Shown here piece by piece: positions 9,251-18,018 of a DNA stretch of 64,000 bases. This DNA comes from Hyphomicrobiales bacterium (GTDB taxonomy: Bacteria; Pseudomonadota; Alphaproteobacteria; Rhizobiales; Rhizobiaceae). The stretch is from NCBI GenBank assembly GCA_900472485.1, contig UCII01000004.1, positions 248,001-312,000 on the forward strand. Reading direction: 5' to 3'. Made by a program: the position numbers and the translations under genes. Position 1 is the stretch's first letter. Each line of letters opens with the position of its first letter. The notes under the pieces were generated by a model, which ran no database searches, had not been told where the DNA came from, and saw only the letters and a list, made by a program, of their open reading frames with translations.

Positions 9251-10222
9251 ATGATCCGTTCAATTGTTCGCGGTTTTGGGGCGGCGCTCCCCAAACGCGT
9301 CATGACCAATGCCGAGATGGAGCAGGTCGTCGATACCAGCGACGACTGGATCGTCCAGCGCTCCGGCATTCGCCAACGCTATATCGCCGGGGAAGGTGAA
9401 ACCACGGCTTCGCTTGGCGAGCAGGCGGCGCGTGCGGCTCTCGCCAATGCCGGGATGACGCCGGATGACCTCGACCTCATCATCGTTGCCACATCGACGC
9501 CCGACAATACCTTTCCTGCCACGGCGGTGAATATCCAGAACCGGCTCGGCATGCATCATGGCTTCGCCTTCGATGTCCAGGCCGTCTGCACCGGCTTCGT
9601 CTATGCGGTAACCACGGCTGACGCCTATATTCGCGGCGGCCTTGCCAAGCGCGTGCTCGTCATCGGCGCCGAGACATTTTCCCGTATCCTCAATTGGACC
9701 GACCGTACGACGTGCGTCCTTTTCGGTGATGGCGCTGGTGCGCTGATCCTTGAAGCTGGCGAGGGAAGCGGTGCCAATAGCGATCGCGGTGTGCTGACGG
9801 CAAGTCTGCGCTCCGATGGCTCCCACAAGGAAAAGCTTTATGTCGATGGCGGCCCGTCCACGACGGGAACGGTCGGTGTCCTGCATATGGCGGGGCGCGA
9901 AGTGTTCAAGCACGCCGTCGGCATGATTACCGACGTCATCCAGACCGCATTCGATGCGACAGGCACCACGCCCGACGATCTCGACTGGCTCGTGCCGCAT
10001 CAGGCCAACCGCCGCATCATCGATGGGTCCGCCAAGAAGCTCGGAATCGCTCCCGAGAAGGTTGTGGTCACTGTAGACCTTCACGGCAACACGTCGGCTG
10101 CGTCCATCCCGCTTGCGCTCGCCGTTGCGGCCGGTGACGGGCGAATCAAGAAGGGCGACCTCGTGATGCTGGAGGCCATGGGCGGCGGCTTCACCTGGGG
10201 TGCGGTCCTGTTGCGCTGGTAG
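9251..10222 (+). CDS. fabH: 3-oxoacyl-ACP synthase III (KAS III)
   Basis: A 323-residue condensing enzyme that starts fatty-acid synthesis from acetyl-CoA and malonyl-ACP. The triad is complete: Cys in [13 protein letters not shown] near residue 112, His in [11 protein letters not shown] near residue 250, Asn in LHGNTSAAS near residue 280. The ATG at 9251 gives the usual start ([18 protein letters not shown]); an in-frame ATG 60 bp upstream lies within plsX. Part of the plsX-fabH-ihfA-merR run. Confidence 0.96.
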   Translation: MIRSIVRGFGAALPKRVMTNAEMEQVVDTSDDWIVQRSGIRQRYIAGEGETTASLGEQAARAALANAGMTPDDLDLIIVATSTPDNTFPATAVNIQNRLGMHHGFAFDVQAVCTGFVYAVTTADAYIRGGLAKRVLVIGAETFSRILNWTDRTTCVLFGDGAGALILEAGEGSGANSDRGVLTASLRSDGSHKEKLYVDGGPSTTGTVGVLHMAGREVFKHAVGMITDVIQTAFDATGTTPDDLDWLVPHQANRRIIDGSAKKLGIAPEKVVVTVDLHGNTSAASIPLALAVAAGDGRIKKGDLVMLEAMGGGFTWGAVLLRW

Positions 10223-10329
10223 TGCCGCATCTCTAAAAGCCGTTCCGAACAAGAGCTTGACCGTTCGGCGCAACGGCAATAGTCTCGCAAAACCTGAAGA
10301 AGATTACGCAGCAATATGGGCGGGGAGCT

Positions 10330-10668
10330 ATGACGGGCAAGACAGTGACGCGCGCAGACCTGGCGGAGTCGGTATTCCGGAAAGTTGGTCTCTCCAGAAC
10401 GGAGTCGGCGGAGCTCGTCGAGACTGTGATCGATGAAATTTGCAACGCCATCGTGCGTGGAGAAACGGTAAAGCTCTCCTCGTTTGCGACATTCCAGGTA
10501 CGTGACAAGAATGAGCGCATTGGCCGCAATCCGAAGACCGGCGAGGAAGTGCCGATCTCTCCGCGGCGTGTCATGACCTTCAAGGCGTCGAACGTCCTCA
10601 AGACCCGCATTCTGAAAGCACATGCGAGCCGCAAGGCGAAGGCCAAGCCGGTAAATCCCGCCTCCTGA
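10330..10668 (+). CDS. ihfA: integration host factor subunit alpha
   Basis: A 112-residue DNA-bending protein of the HU/IHF family. It begins with a dimerisation helix pair ([19 protein letters not shown]), followed by the beta arm with [19 protein letters not shown]; the RNPKTG tip whose Pro intercalates into DNA is intact. The position behind fabH and ahead of a MerR gene is the alphaproteobacterial arrangement and supports IhfA rather than IhfB or HU. Confidence 0.93.
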   Translation: MTGKTVTRADLAESVFRKVGLSRTESAELVETVIDEICNAIVRGETVKLSSFATFQVRDKNERIGRNPKTGEEVPISPRRVMTFKASNVLKTRILKAHASRKAKAKPVNPAS

Positions 10669-10696
10669 TCCATCCTTGTGATTTCTGTTTTCGTTC

Positions 10697-10737
10697 GGCC
10701 GCACGCTTTGCCGTGCGGTCGCTCCGGAGCATCTTTT
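10697..10737 (+). terminator. possible terminator after ihfA
   Basis: GGCCGCACG (10697-10705) pairs with CGTGCGGTC (10712-10720) with one wobble, followed at once by a second small palindrome GCTCCGGAGC and then ATCTTTT. The U-run is weak, so readthrough into the MerR gene is possible. Confidence 0.5.
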
Positions 10738-10898
10738 GTGCTGATTTGTCGCCAGCCTGTGCAGCGGCTGAAGATGTGACTTGAATTTCTACCGCCAAAC
10801 CGTTGAAATATGGTGAGTCGTATCGTGGAGTGATACGAATGCCGACATCCGCTTTTGCGTGATCCGGCCAAACGGCGCCGTATGCGCAGTGTGGGAGT

Positions 10899-11444
10899 AT
10901 GATGATGGACAAGAGCCCGGATGCATTTCGCACGATCAGCGAAGTCGCGGAAGACCTTGATCTGCCGCAGCATGTCCTACGGTTCTGGGAGACCCGGTTT
11001 CCGCAGATAAAGCCGATGAAGCGGGGCGGCGGCCGGCGCTATTATCGCCCCGAGGATGTCGACCTGCTGAATGGTATCCGCCATCTGCTCTACGATCACG
11101 GCTATACGATCAAGGGTGTTCAGAAGCTCCTGAAGACCAACGGCAACAAGTTCGTCGTCGCCGTCGGGCATGGCGATCTGGCCAGTGTGGAAGCGCTCGC
11201 GGCAGCTCAAGAGCCCGCCGCCGTCGAGCCCCGCGTGGCCTCTGCCAATTCTGACGAAGACCAAATTGTCGGCCGCGCCAAGGCGCCGATCAGCCGCCGT
11301 TTCTTCAATTTCGTCAGCGGTGACGACGGCGTGCCTGATGTCTCCATCGGCAAATCGAGTGTCGGCAAGGAGGATCGCGCTTTGCTTCAGGAGACGCTTT
11401 ACGATCTTCTGGAATGCAAGCGTCTCCTTGATCAGGTGCGATAA
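10899..11444 (+). CDS. MerR family transcriptional regulator
   Basis: A 181-residue regulator with an N-terminal winged [24 protein letters not shown] then [17 protein letters not shown] near residues 35-55 and [13 protein letters not shown], then a less ordered C-terminal half without the Cys metal ligands of classical MerR. This gene follows ihfA in most alphaproteobacteria and its ligand is unknown. Three consecutive in-frame ATGs (10899, 10902, 10905) follow a GGGAG site, so the start may be shifted by a codon or two. Confidence 0.88.
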   Translation: MMMDKSPDAFRTISEVAEDLDLPQHVLRFWETRFPQIKPMKRGGGRRYYRPEDVDLLNGIRHLLYDHGYTIKGVQKLLKTNGNKFVVAVGHGDLASVEALAAAQEPAAVEPRVASANSDEDQIVGRAKAPISRRFFNFVSGDDGVPDVSIGKSSVGKEDRALLQETLYDLLECKRLLDQVR

Positions 11445-11448
11445 GGCT

Positions 11449-11478
11449 GGCCGCACGCGTTGGGGCCGCACGTGTTGG
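11449..11478. repeat. 15-bp tandem repeat, two copies
   Basis: GGCCGCACGCGTTGG (11449-11463) is followed immediately by GGCCGCACGTGTTGG (11464-11478), differing at a single base. It begins 5 bp after the MerR stop codon. Confidence 0.7.
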
Positions 11479-11559
11479 GGATTGTGGCCAAAGCATTGTG
11501 TTTCGCAAGTGTACAACTGTGGTATGCATTCGCTCCAGCGCGCGTGTGTCGTGTCCGTT

Positions 11560-11595
11560 TTGTCATTGCGACAAGCGCGTGACATTTTTGTCACG
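11560..11595. promoter_or_regulatory. paired TGTC/GACA inverted repeats upstream of porin
   Basis: TTGTC-ATTGC-GACAA (11560-11574) is followed 3 bp later by CGTGACA-TTTT-TGTCACG (11578-11595), the latter a perfect 7-bp inverted repeat. Two adjacent dyads with the same TGTC/GACA core about 190 bp before the porin start suggest operator sites. The regulator is unknown. Confidence 0.5.
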
Positions 11596-11675
11596 TCCGC
11601 TACTCTTCTGCGTTGCAGGAATTAGTTCGGCAGCCTTATTAACTTGCTGGGACAAGCTCACGGGTTCAGTTTGAC

Positions 11676-11696
11676 GGCGAAGCTTATTGCTTCGCC
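11676..11696 (+). other. hairpin in porin mRNA leader
   Basis: GGCGAAGC (11676-11683) pairs perfectly with GCTTCGCC (11689-11696) around a TTATT loop. It is 90 bp before the porin ATG and is followed by CTGTTTG rather than a U-run, so it may be an mRNA-stabilising element or part of an attenuator. Confidence 0.5.
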
Positions 11697-11785
11697 CTGT
11701 TTGAGGGGAACAGTCAGGCTATGGAGGGGCACGCTGTTGTCTGCCGGGAGACTCCATCTCTGACGGATAGTCGAATGGAGACACC

Positions 11786-12889
11786 ATGAACATCAAGAGC
11801 CTTCTTCTTGGCTCCGCCGCTGCCATTGTCGCGGCGAGCGCCGCCCATGCCGCCGACGCTATTGTCGCTGCGGAACCCGAACCGCTTGAATATGTCCGTA
11901 TCTGCGATGGATACGGCACAGGCTATTTCTACATTCCCGGTACTGAAACCTGCCTGAAAGTCGGCGGAAAGGTTCGCACGGAAGGCGAGTGGTATGACGC
12001 CTATAATCCGCGCAGTAAAGTCGGCACGCTCTGGCATGAGCGTGTGGAGCTCAATGTCGATACGGCGACCGACACCGAATACGGTCCATTGAAGACCAAC
12101 ACCATCTTCCGCTGGGAGTGGAATGATGGAGGCGCGACCTCCTCCAAACTGCTGTTTGCCAATATCAGCCTCGGCGGCTTCACAGTCGGCAAACTCGATT
12201 CTCAGTACAATCTTTACATGGGCTATGCGGGCGATGTCATCAACGACGACGTGATCTATGACGGGCCGTATGAACTTAATCAGCTGACCTATAAATACGA
12301 GCCGGACAATGGCTTCTCGGCTGTGATCTCGCTGGAAGACTCCAATTCCACCTCCGACGGTGAAGCTTCTTACGGTGCAGGCTGGTGGACGGACGACAAA
12401 TCCAACCACTATGCTCCCGACGTCGTTGCCGGGCTCGGCTACAAGGCCGGCAACTGGGGCATCAAGGTCGTCGGCGGCTATGATTCCATTGTTGAGGAAG
12501 GTGCCATCAAGGCTCGTCTCGACGCCAAGTTCGGCGGCGTGGAAGCCTTTCTGATGGGTGGCTGGAATACCGACGGCGACAAGCTGAACAAATATGCCGG
12601 CACCAACCAGGATATTTCAGCTTGCACGACCTCAAGCGGCACCAACGCGGCCAAATGTGGCTGGGGTGACTGGGCGCTTTGGGGCGGCGTTGGCGTCCCG
12701 GTCAACGACAAGCTGAAGTGGAACCTGCAGCTTGCCTATACAGAGTCTAAGATGTTCGAGGCGACCACAAACCTCAAGATCTATCCGGTCAAGGATTTCC
12801 TGGTCGAGCCGGAACTCACCTATGTGCATTATGACTACATCAAGGATGATACGGTCGCCGGCATCCTTCGTTTCGAACGGAACTTCTGA
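11786..12889 (+). CDS. major outer-membrane porin (Omp2b/RopA family)
   Basis: A 367-residue beta-barrel protein with a cleavable signal ending AAHA-ADA near residue 23. The signature of alphaproteobacterial porin_2 proteins follows: VRICDGYGTGYFYIPGTE and TCLKVGGKVR with its Cys pair. The chain ends ILRFERNF with a terminal Phe, the sorting signal of outer-membrane barrels. A second Cys pair (SACTTSSGTNAAKCGWGDW) lies near residue 280. It forms trimeric channels for small hydrophilic solutes. A hairpin leader precedes it and a terminator follows. Confidence 0.9.
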   Translation: MNIKSLLLGSAAAIVAASAAHAADAIVAAEPEPLEYVRICDGYGTGYFYIPGTETCLKVGGKVRTEGEWYDAYNPRSKVGTLWHERVELNVDTATDTEYGPLKTNTIFRWEWNDGGATSSKLLFANISLGGFTVGKLDSQYNLYMGYAGDVINDDVIYDGPYELNQLTYKYEPDNGFSAVISLEDSNSTSDGEASYGAGWWTDDKSNHYAPDVVAGLGYKAGNWGIKVVGGYDSIVEEGAIKARLDAKFGGVEAFLMGGWNTDGDKLNKYAGTNQDISACTTSSGTNAAKCGWGDWALWGGVGVPVNDKLKWNLQLAYTESKMFEATTNLKIYPVKDFLVEPELTYVHYDYIKDDTVAGILRFERNF

Positions 12890-12961
12890 TCGAAAACGCG
12901 CCCGCGGTCTCGACGGGCTGCGGGCGTGCAAATCGGATATGAAGGCCCCGTCATCTGAACT

Positions 12962-12998
12962 GACCCCGAAAGTTGGAAACCGACTTCGGGGTCTTTTC
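12962..12998 (+). terminator. terminator after porin gene
   Basis: GACCCCGAA-A-GT (12962-12973) pairs with ACTTCGGGGTC (12983-12993), one A bulged, followed by TTTTC. Confidence 0.8.
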
Positions 12999-13166
12999 AT
13001 TTTGCACTAAGCTGCTATCCGGCCGTTAAGCACGATACCATCCTCGCGTGCAGTTTTGCTACGGTTTGACGGATTTCGCGCGGTGCTTGATAAGGTTGGT
13101 TGCCAAAGCTTACCTTTGGCTGTATTTCGCTTTCCCGGGGTTGTATCCTAAATTGCCGGAGGGAAT

Positions 13167-13496
13167 ATGCGCATACGTGCCACGATGGCGGCGAGCCTTG
13201 TCGCTATATCAACCATTCTATCGAGCTGTCAGACACCGCAGGAATCTGCGATGAATGCGGAAATGACCTGCCAGTCGCAAGGGTTCCGTCCGGGCACGCA
13301 GCGCTACAATCGCTGCGTCGGCGCGACCTACCAGTCCAATCGCGCCCAGGCGCAACAGGCTGAAAACCAGGCTGCCGCTCTGGCTGCTGCCGGCATCATC
13401 GGTGGCGTTCTCGTCGGCGCCGCTGTCAGCGATAATCATCATCACCGCGGCTATTATGGCCGGCCCTATTATCGCCGCTGCTATCGCTGCTGGTAA
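13167..13496 (+). CDS. small glycine-zipper lipoprotein
   Basis: A 109-residue predicted lipoprotein with lipobox LSSC (Cys21). The middle has the segment AAALAAAGIIGGVLVGAAV, a small-residue helix like the glycine-zipper motif seen in envelope-stress lipoproteins. It ends in an unusual His/Tyr/Arg-rich tail (HHHRGYYGRPYYRRCYRCW) with two Cys. Two more Cys flank the QGFRPGT region. A GGAGGG site 5 bp before the ATG supports this start. The function is unknown. Confidence 0.75.
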   Translation: MRIRATMAASLVAISTILSSCQTPQESAMNAEMTCQSQGFRPGTQRYNRCVGATYQSNRAQAQQAENQAAALAAAGIIGGVLVGAAVSDNHHHRGYYGRPYYRRCYRCW

Positions 13497-13673
13497 GTGT
13501 GGCTTTTATCTGCATTACATCACACTCCGTCGGCTCATGCAGGCGGAGTGTTCGTTTTCAGATCCAACGAACCTCAAGAGCAAGTCCAGGAAACTGCAGC
13601 GGTTTTCCGTCCGGAGTTGCGTAAAAGGCAAAGGGATGGGCGTTTTCGCGATTCGTGGAAAAGCGCGAAGACT

Positions 13674-13934
13674 CTAATCTGGCGGGCTCATTTCCTGGCG
13701 GTTGACGAGCTTCACGCTTCGGTCCGGCTGGACGATATAGGTTTCGATAACATCCTGGCCCCACTGGTTCGTAAAGTGATGCTGGAATTGCGACCCGGGA
13801 GGCGATTTCGTCAGTTTCATATGCGGCTGGCCGCCATAGGTGATGCTGCCCGGGATGGGCTGCACCGATTCCGTCGTGTTGCACGCGGAGAGCAGCGATA
13901 GGCACAACAGGAGACTCATTACATGGGGCTTCAT
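13674..13934 (-). CDS. small hypothetical lipoprotein
   Basis: An 86-residue protein with signal MKPHVMSLLLCLSLLSAC, lipobox LSAC (Cys18). The mature part is short and polar (GGQPHMKLTKSPPGSQFQHHF, VQPDRSVKLVNRQEMSPPD in parts) and has no known domain. ATG 13934 has GGAAAG 9 bp upstream. It is likely anchored in the outer membrane. It has no close neighbour on its strand, so it is a single transcription unit. Confidence 0.65.
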   Translation of the reverse strand: MKPHVMSLLLCLSLLSACNTTESVQPIPGSITYGGQPHMKLTKSPPGSQFQHHFTNQWGQDVIETYIVQPDRSVKLVNRQEMSPPD

Positions 13935-14108
13935 TGCTTTGACTTTCCGCCCACTTTCCGTCTTGCGAAGTCCGTCGCACATAAAGACGGAAGGGCATCT
14001 ATGAGTGTGGCTCCAAATCACTATATACAGATAATGACGGCGTGCTCGGCAGCAAGGTTGTTGTGCGGATTTACTTGATGGCGCCGCCGGATTTCGAAGG
14101 AGTCGCAT

Positions 14109-14519
14109 ATGTTTACGATTGCGAGATCGATAACTGCCGCAGGCTTTGGTCTTATACTGGCGGCGGGTGCCATCATGCCGGCGAATGCCCTCACCATGCC
14201 GACCCTGACAGTGCCTGCAACCGGACGATCGGACATCATCCAGGTTCGCGATCACGGTCATGGCCACGGCCATCGGCATCATCACCATAATCGTTGGGGC
14301 AGCGGCCATCGGCTGCATGGCTCGGACAGCTATTATGACGACGATTTGGATAGCGGCGTGCTCTTCAAATCTTTTGTGACCGGCACTTTGTTCAACAGGC
14401 AAGGTTCACAGAGCTATTACGGCGCTCATGCGCGTGACTGCGCAAGCCGCTACCGCTCTTATCGCGCCTCCGATAACACCTATCAGCCGAGCCGCGGACC
14501 GAGGCAGCTGTGCCGTTGA
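14109..14519 (+). CDS. BA14K-like secreted protein with His-rich segment
   Basis: A 136-residue protein with a signal peptide ending near residue 27 (PANALTM). The C-terminal block ARDCASRYRSYRASDNTY followed by RGPRQLC matches the BA14K family, named after a Brucella immunogenic lectin-like protein. A stretch HGHGHGHRHHHHNRWG near residues 49-64 could bind metal but is also common in low-complexity secreted rhizobial proteins. AAGGAG lies 6 bp before the ATG. Its role in rhizobia is not established. Confidence 0.8.
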   Translation: MFTIARSITAAGFGLILAAGAIMPANALTMPTLTVPATGRSDIIQVRDHGHGHGHRHHHHNRWGSGHRLHGSDSYYDDDLDSGVLFKSFVTGTLFNRQGSQSYYGAHARDCASRYRSYRASDNTYQPSRGPRQLCR

Positions 14520-14605
14520 ACGGCAATTTTTTCTGAGTAGGCCGACACTTTTCGCTTGCGTCGGGAAACGCTAAACTCTAAACGAAACAAGCCGTTTCGG
14601 CAGGT

Positions 14606-14682
<77 letters not shown>

Positions 14683-14717
14683 TTTATCTCCTTGAACTCC
14701 CAATCGAATTCTGAAAA

Positions 14718-15413
14718 TCAGCTACACCAGGATGTAGCCTGGCCGGTCCACCGACGCGCGAGACCTTCCGACACCATCTGATCGCCAAGCGAGCGCCCCG
14801 CGCGCATGGCAATGCGCAGCTTGCCCCCATTCGGGTCGTCGCGGCGGCTGCTGCCGGAAAGCACGAAGTTTCCATCGTTGAGAATGGCCTGCAGGCGCAG
14901 TTTCGCGGCCACCCCCCTCTGTCTTTCGCTGGGGCAGCGCGCGGCACCGGCGTCCGGCACATCGATATCGGCCAACTGAATCCGGATGCCATCCTGCCAG
15001 AAGGTATTGCCGTCGACGACGCAGTTCGTTCCGGATCCGGCGCCGCACAGCACGAAACGACCATCCGATTGTGCACGCAAGCTAGGTATCGGCCGTTCGA
15101 CCGGTATCTTATTCACCGGCATCGCCACGGGAATGGCGGCGGGTGGCACCGGCAGGGCGGATGTCGCGCGCGGCTCCGAAGTGACTGCTGCCGTCCTTAT
15201 CTGCGGCTTTGCCGCCGGCACGGGCGTCTCCCGGGCCATATGCGGCATGCCGGCGGCTGCTCCGGCATGCGCGAGCATCGACGGCATATCCTTGCGATGC
15301 TGATAGGCGTAGAGGCCGGCTACCGTTGCCAGGCCGACAACGCCCCATAGCCACATCGAATTGCCCGCCTTGGACTGCGGCTTGCGCCGCGTGCGTCGTT
15401 TCGCTTTCGCCAT
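14718..15413 (-). CDS. membrane-anchored SNase-fold (thermonuclease-like) protein
   Basis: A 231-residue protein: basic N-terminus ([14 protein letters not shown]), one membrane segment near residues 22-38, an Ala/Pro-rich linker to about 115, then a staphylococcal-nuclease-like domain. The domain is recognised by [20 protein letters not shown] and the C-terminal [10 protein letters not shown]. The usual IDAPE Glu is replaced by Asp (IDVPD) and the YGR Arg is not in place (NGGKLR), so nuclease activity is doubtful. The topology puts the domain in the periplasm. ATG 15413 is chosen because upstream codons add only five residues. Confidence 0.7.
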   Translation of the reverse strand: MAKAKRRTRRKPQSKAGNSMWLWGVVGLATVAGLYAYQHRKDMPSMLAHAGAAAGMPHMARETPVPAAKPQIRTAAVTSEPRATSALPVPPAAIPVAMPVNKIPVERPIPSLRAQSDGRFVLCGAGSGTNCVVDGNTFWQDGIRIQLADIDVPDAGAARCPSERQRGVAAKLRLQAILNDGNFVLSGSSRRDDPNGGKLRIAMRAGRSLGDQMVSEGLARRWTGQATSWCS

Positions 15414-15506
15414 GGTATCGTCCCTCAATTGCGAGGGGGATTATCGCCGGCATTTCTTACCGATCCGTTGGCTTCCGCGGAGATCATGAACTGCGATGGG
15501 GCAAAG

Positions 15507-15902
15507 CTATTTTGCGGCCGCTGTCGGCGGCTTCAGTTTCACCGACATCGTCACCTGTCCGTTAATGGAAAGTCTCGTGCCGCGATTGTCTGGATTGTTG
15601 ACCGAGGTATTGCTCGACAGAGCGCTGATCTCGCAGGCATCGGCGATGGTGTCGAGCAGGGTGGTGCAGCTGCTTGCGGCAATCTTATAGAAGGATTTCA
15701 AGGCCTTCTCCTGCTGCTCCTCGCTGTCGCCGTCCGCCACGGGATAGGAGATCGATATTCCCGATTGCACGGAAATATATCCTTCGGGCGGCTGACGAGG
15801 GTTGCGCAGCGGAAGATTCGAAAAATTCTGTGCGAGGGCCGGTAGCGCCGTTGCTGCAAGCGCCAAGCTGAGAGCCGTCCGTATCAGAAATTTGGTCATC
15901 AT
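15507..15902 (-). CDS. periplasmic hypothetical protein
   Basis: A 131-residue protein with a clear signal peptide (TALSLALAATALPALAQ, cleavage after ALA near residue 24). The mature part has two Cys (SSCTTLLDTIADACEISAL), probably a disulphide, and a beta-rich C-terminus. GGAGG precedes two consecutive ATGs, so the start is 15902 or 15899. No family was recognised. Confidence 0.65.
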   Translation of the reverse strand: MMTKFLIRTALSLALAATALPALAQNFSNLPLRNPRQPPEGYISVQSGISISYPVADGDSEEQQEKALKSFYKIAASSCTTLLDTIADACEISALSSNTSVNNPDNRGTRLSINGQVTMSVKLKPPTAAAK

Positions 15903-16138
15903 TATGCCTCCGTTTTTTCCCGCTTATTGCATATGCGGATAAAGGCTGGGTGATGCATTAACTTAAAATTGTACCTTCGATCGAATCTCCGTAAAGTTTG
16001 CGAATCAGAAATGCATCGCCCGAAATGCTTCCTTGCCAACCCCACACGCAAGGCGCATAGTCTAATCCTGTCGTCGGGAATAAAACGGGTGCCGGCGAGG
16101 TACTGCGTGCTTCTGCCCACGGACTATGAGACGCGCAA

Positions 16139-16351
16139 ATGCTGGACACACCTATCCATCCACGAGATCTGCCGCTGTTTTCAGACGATCTGGATCGCCT
16201 CGAGAAGGTACTGGACACGGTCTGCAAGGATCGCGGCATGGACCCCCGCAGCCTTGAGGCAGAGCGCCTCGGCGCATTGATTATTCAGCTTTATCGCCAG
16301 GGCGTGAAGGACGACGCGAAGCTTCTCGCGCTCGCACGGGCTTATTTCTGA
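16139..16351 (+). CDS. small conserved hypothetical protein
   Basis: A 70-residue, helical, soluble protein (FSDDLDRLEKVLDTVCKDRG, then AERLGALIIQLYRQGVKDDA) with the character of small uncharacterised rhizobial proteins. There is a weak ribosome site (GAGACG) before ATG 16139. Codon use matches the genome. It has no partner gene; the 224 bp downstream, up to the esterase, hold nothing I recognise. Confidence 0.6.
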   Translation: MLDTPIHPRDLPLFSDDLDRLEKVLDTVCKDRGMDPRSLEAERLGALIIQLYRQGVKDDAKLLALARAYF

Positions 16352-16575
16352 CGCAACTGCGTTTTTTTGTGGCCGAAAATCTAATCGATTTAAGCTGATT
16401 TCACATAGCAGCAATGATGCTTTGTGCCTGTTCGAAGCGGACCGGCCTCCCTATATTTGCTGCGTTGCACAAAGAGATTCGATTTCTCGATGTCACTGAT
16501 TCTGGAAAGGAACAGTGCGCGCCAGCCCGCAGCGGAGGAAAAAACCTGCCGTGGCTGACGTGGATAGAAAGGTCC

Positions 16576-17598
16576 ATGATGAATTTTAAAGTTCCGAGCC
16601 GGCTTCGCCGCTTGCTCGTCGATTCCGTCGAGCTGCCGCAGCTCAAATTTCCGATGACGCAGCCGCAATCGCAGCCGTCGCGCCGTCGCGTTCCCACGCG
16701 CCCGTTGCCGCAGCGGCTGACGGAAGTTTTGTGGTTCGGCCGCAATCCTGGCGATTTGCGCATGCTCGAATATGTGCCGCCGGGTGTGAAGGGGCCGATG
16801 CCGCTCGTCGTTGTCCTGCACGGCTGTCATCAGAATGCCGAGGATTTCGATCGCGCGAGCGGATGGACGGCACTCGCGCGCCAGCATGGATTTACCGTGC
16901 TTTATGCGGAACAGAAGGCATCGAACAACCCGAATCTCTGTTTCAACTGGTTTCGCCCGAGCATGGTCACGCGTGATCGCGGTGAACTCGGCTCAATCAG
17001 AGAAATGATCGATTTCAGCCGTCGCCTGCATGCAATCGACGATAGCAGGATTTTCGTCATGGGCCTCTCGGCCGGTGGCGCTATGGCAGCGGCATTGCTC
17101 GCGACCTATCCGGAACTCTTTGCCGCAGGCGCCATCATCGGCGGCCTGCCTTTCAGCGCTGCCCGCGATGCCATGTCGGCACTTGATGTCATGAAACGCG
17201 GCTCAATCCGCCCGGCGGAAAAATGGGGCGAGCTCGTTCGCGAAGTTTCCCCCGAAGCTGCTCGCTATCCGGCTGTCTCCATCTGGCATGGCGATGCCGA
17301 TGATGTGGTGTCCTTCGCCAATGCCGAGGCATCCGTCGCGCAATGGTTGACCGCACGCGATCGTCCGCGCACAAAGGGTCGGCTGCGCCTTTTCGAAGGT
17401 GGCGAGCGGCGCGAATGGCGCGACGACTATGGCCATATGATCCTTGAGCTCGTGACGCTCAACGATTTCGGGCATGGCCTGCCGGTTGGCTCCATTATTG
17501 AAGGCTGGGAGCCGGCAAACAACACCGAACGCTACATCCTGCCTGCAGCCCTCTCTGCGCCCGAAGAACTTGTCAAAGGCTGGAAGCTGGCGGCCTGA
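16576..17598 (+). CDS. PHB depolymerase-family (LpqC-like) esterase
   Basis: A 340-residue alpha/beta hydrolase. The oxyanion region VVVLHGCHQNAEDFDR near residue 78, the nucleophile elbow GLSAGGAMAA near residue 162, the acid loop SIWHGDADDVV near 238 and the His in LNDFGHGLPVG near 297 fit the esterase/PHB depolymerase family. There is no evident signal peptide, so the substrate is probably intracellular short-chain polyester or an ester. The frame is open from 16414, but ATG 16576 with GAAAGG upstream gives the normal N-terminus. Confidence 0.85.
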   Translation: MMNFKVPSRLRRLLVDSVELPQLKFPMTQPQSQPSRRRVPTRPLPQRLTEVLWFGRNPGDLRMLEYVPPGVKGPMPLVVVLHGCHQNAEDFDRASGWTALARQHGFTVLYAEQKASNNPNLCFNWFRPSMVTRDRGELGSIREMIDFSRRLHAIDDSRIFVMGLSAGGAMAAALLATYPELFAAGAIIGGLPFSAARDAMSALDVMKRGSIRPAEKWGELVREVSPEAARYPAVSIWHGDADDVVSFANAEASVAQWLTARDRPRTKGRLRLFEGGERREWRDDYGHMILELVTLNDFGHGLPVGSIIEGWEPANNTERYILPAALSAPEELVKGWKLAA

Positions 17599-17663
17599 AG
17601 CAGATCGCGCAAGGCTTTAAAGGCAGGAAGCGGCTCCTGGAGATTGCTACCCTGCATCAACCA

Positions 17664-17954
17664 TCAATCGTCATTGGTGGCATTCAGGTTCTCAGGCCGA
17701 ATGCCATCATTCTCGGACCAATGCTTGAAGCGAATGCCGGGGCCGCCGGTGCCGTCACTGCCGCCGGCGAGGAAAAGCACGCCGTGGTTCTCGAGGACGG
17801 AGCGAACTGTCGCAAGCGCCCTCATATCCGCTGAGCCGATCCCTGTTTCCAGCGCTTCGATCGCCGAAACCGGAAGTTTGCTCTCGCTGGCAAGCGTTTC
17901 CACCGTCAGTCCGAGCATGGCGCGCGCGCCGCGCAATTGTGCTGAAGTAATCAT
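17664..17954 (-). CDS. XRE-like helix-turn-helix protein
   Basis: A 96-residue protein whose first 70 residues form an HTH domain (TSAQLRGARAMLGLTVETLA, then ESKLPVSAIEALE) followed by a short tail with VLENHGVLFLAGG. Such stand-alone proteins are frequent in rhizobia and usually lack a recognisable ligand domain. Its 3' end faces the esterase gene. Confidence 0.75.
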   Translation of the reverse strand: MITSAQLRGARAMLGLTVETLASESKLPVSAIEALETGIGSADMRALATVRSVLENHGVLFLAGGSDGTGGPGIRFKHWSENDGIRPENLNATNDD

Positions 17955-17963
17955 AAGTTAAGT

Positions 17964-18018
17964 CTATCGCATCGGCTTGAAAAGCGGAACCGATTTCCGA
18001 CGAAAATCCTCTGCGAGT
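17964..18018. repeat. possible dispersed intergenic repeat fragment
   Basis: The stretch reading ATCGGCTTGAAAAGCGGAAC and CGATTTCCG resembles the short intergenic motif found many times in rhizobial genomes, with the small dyad GGAA-CCGAT-TTCC. Only one copy is in this window, so the identification is from memory and weak. Confidence 0.3.

Larger units (their letters stand above)
11445..11785 (+). promoter_or_regulatory. 341-bp intergenic leader before the porin gene
   Basis: No gene is seen here. It contains, in order, a 15-bp tandem repeat, two TGTC/GACA-type inverted repeats and a strong hairpin close to the porin start, each listed separately. Long structured leaders are usual for major porins, whose expression is often controlled by sRNAs and envelope-stress regulators. 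Confidence 0.5.
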
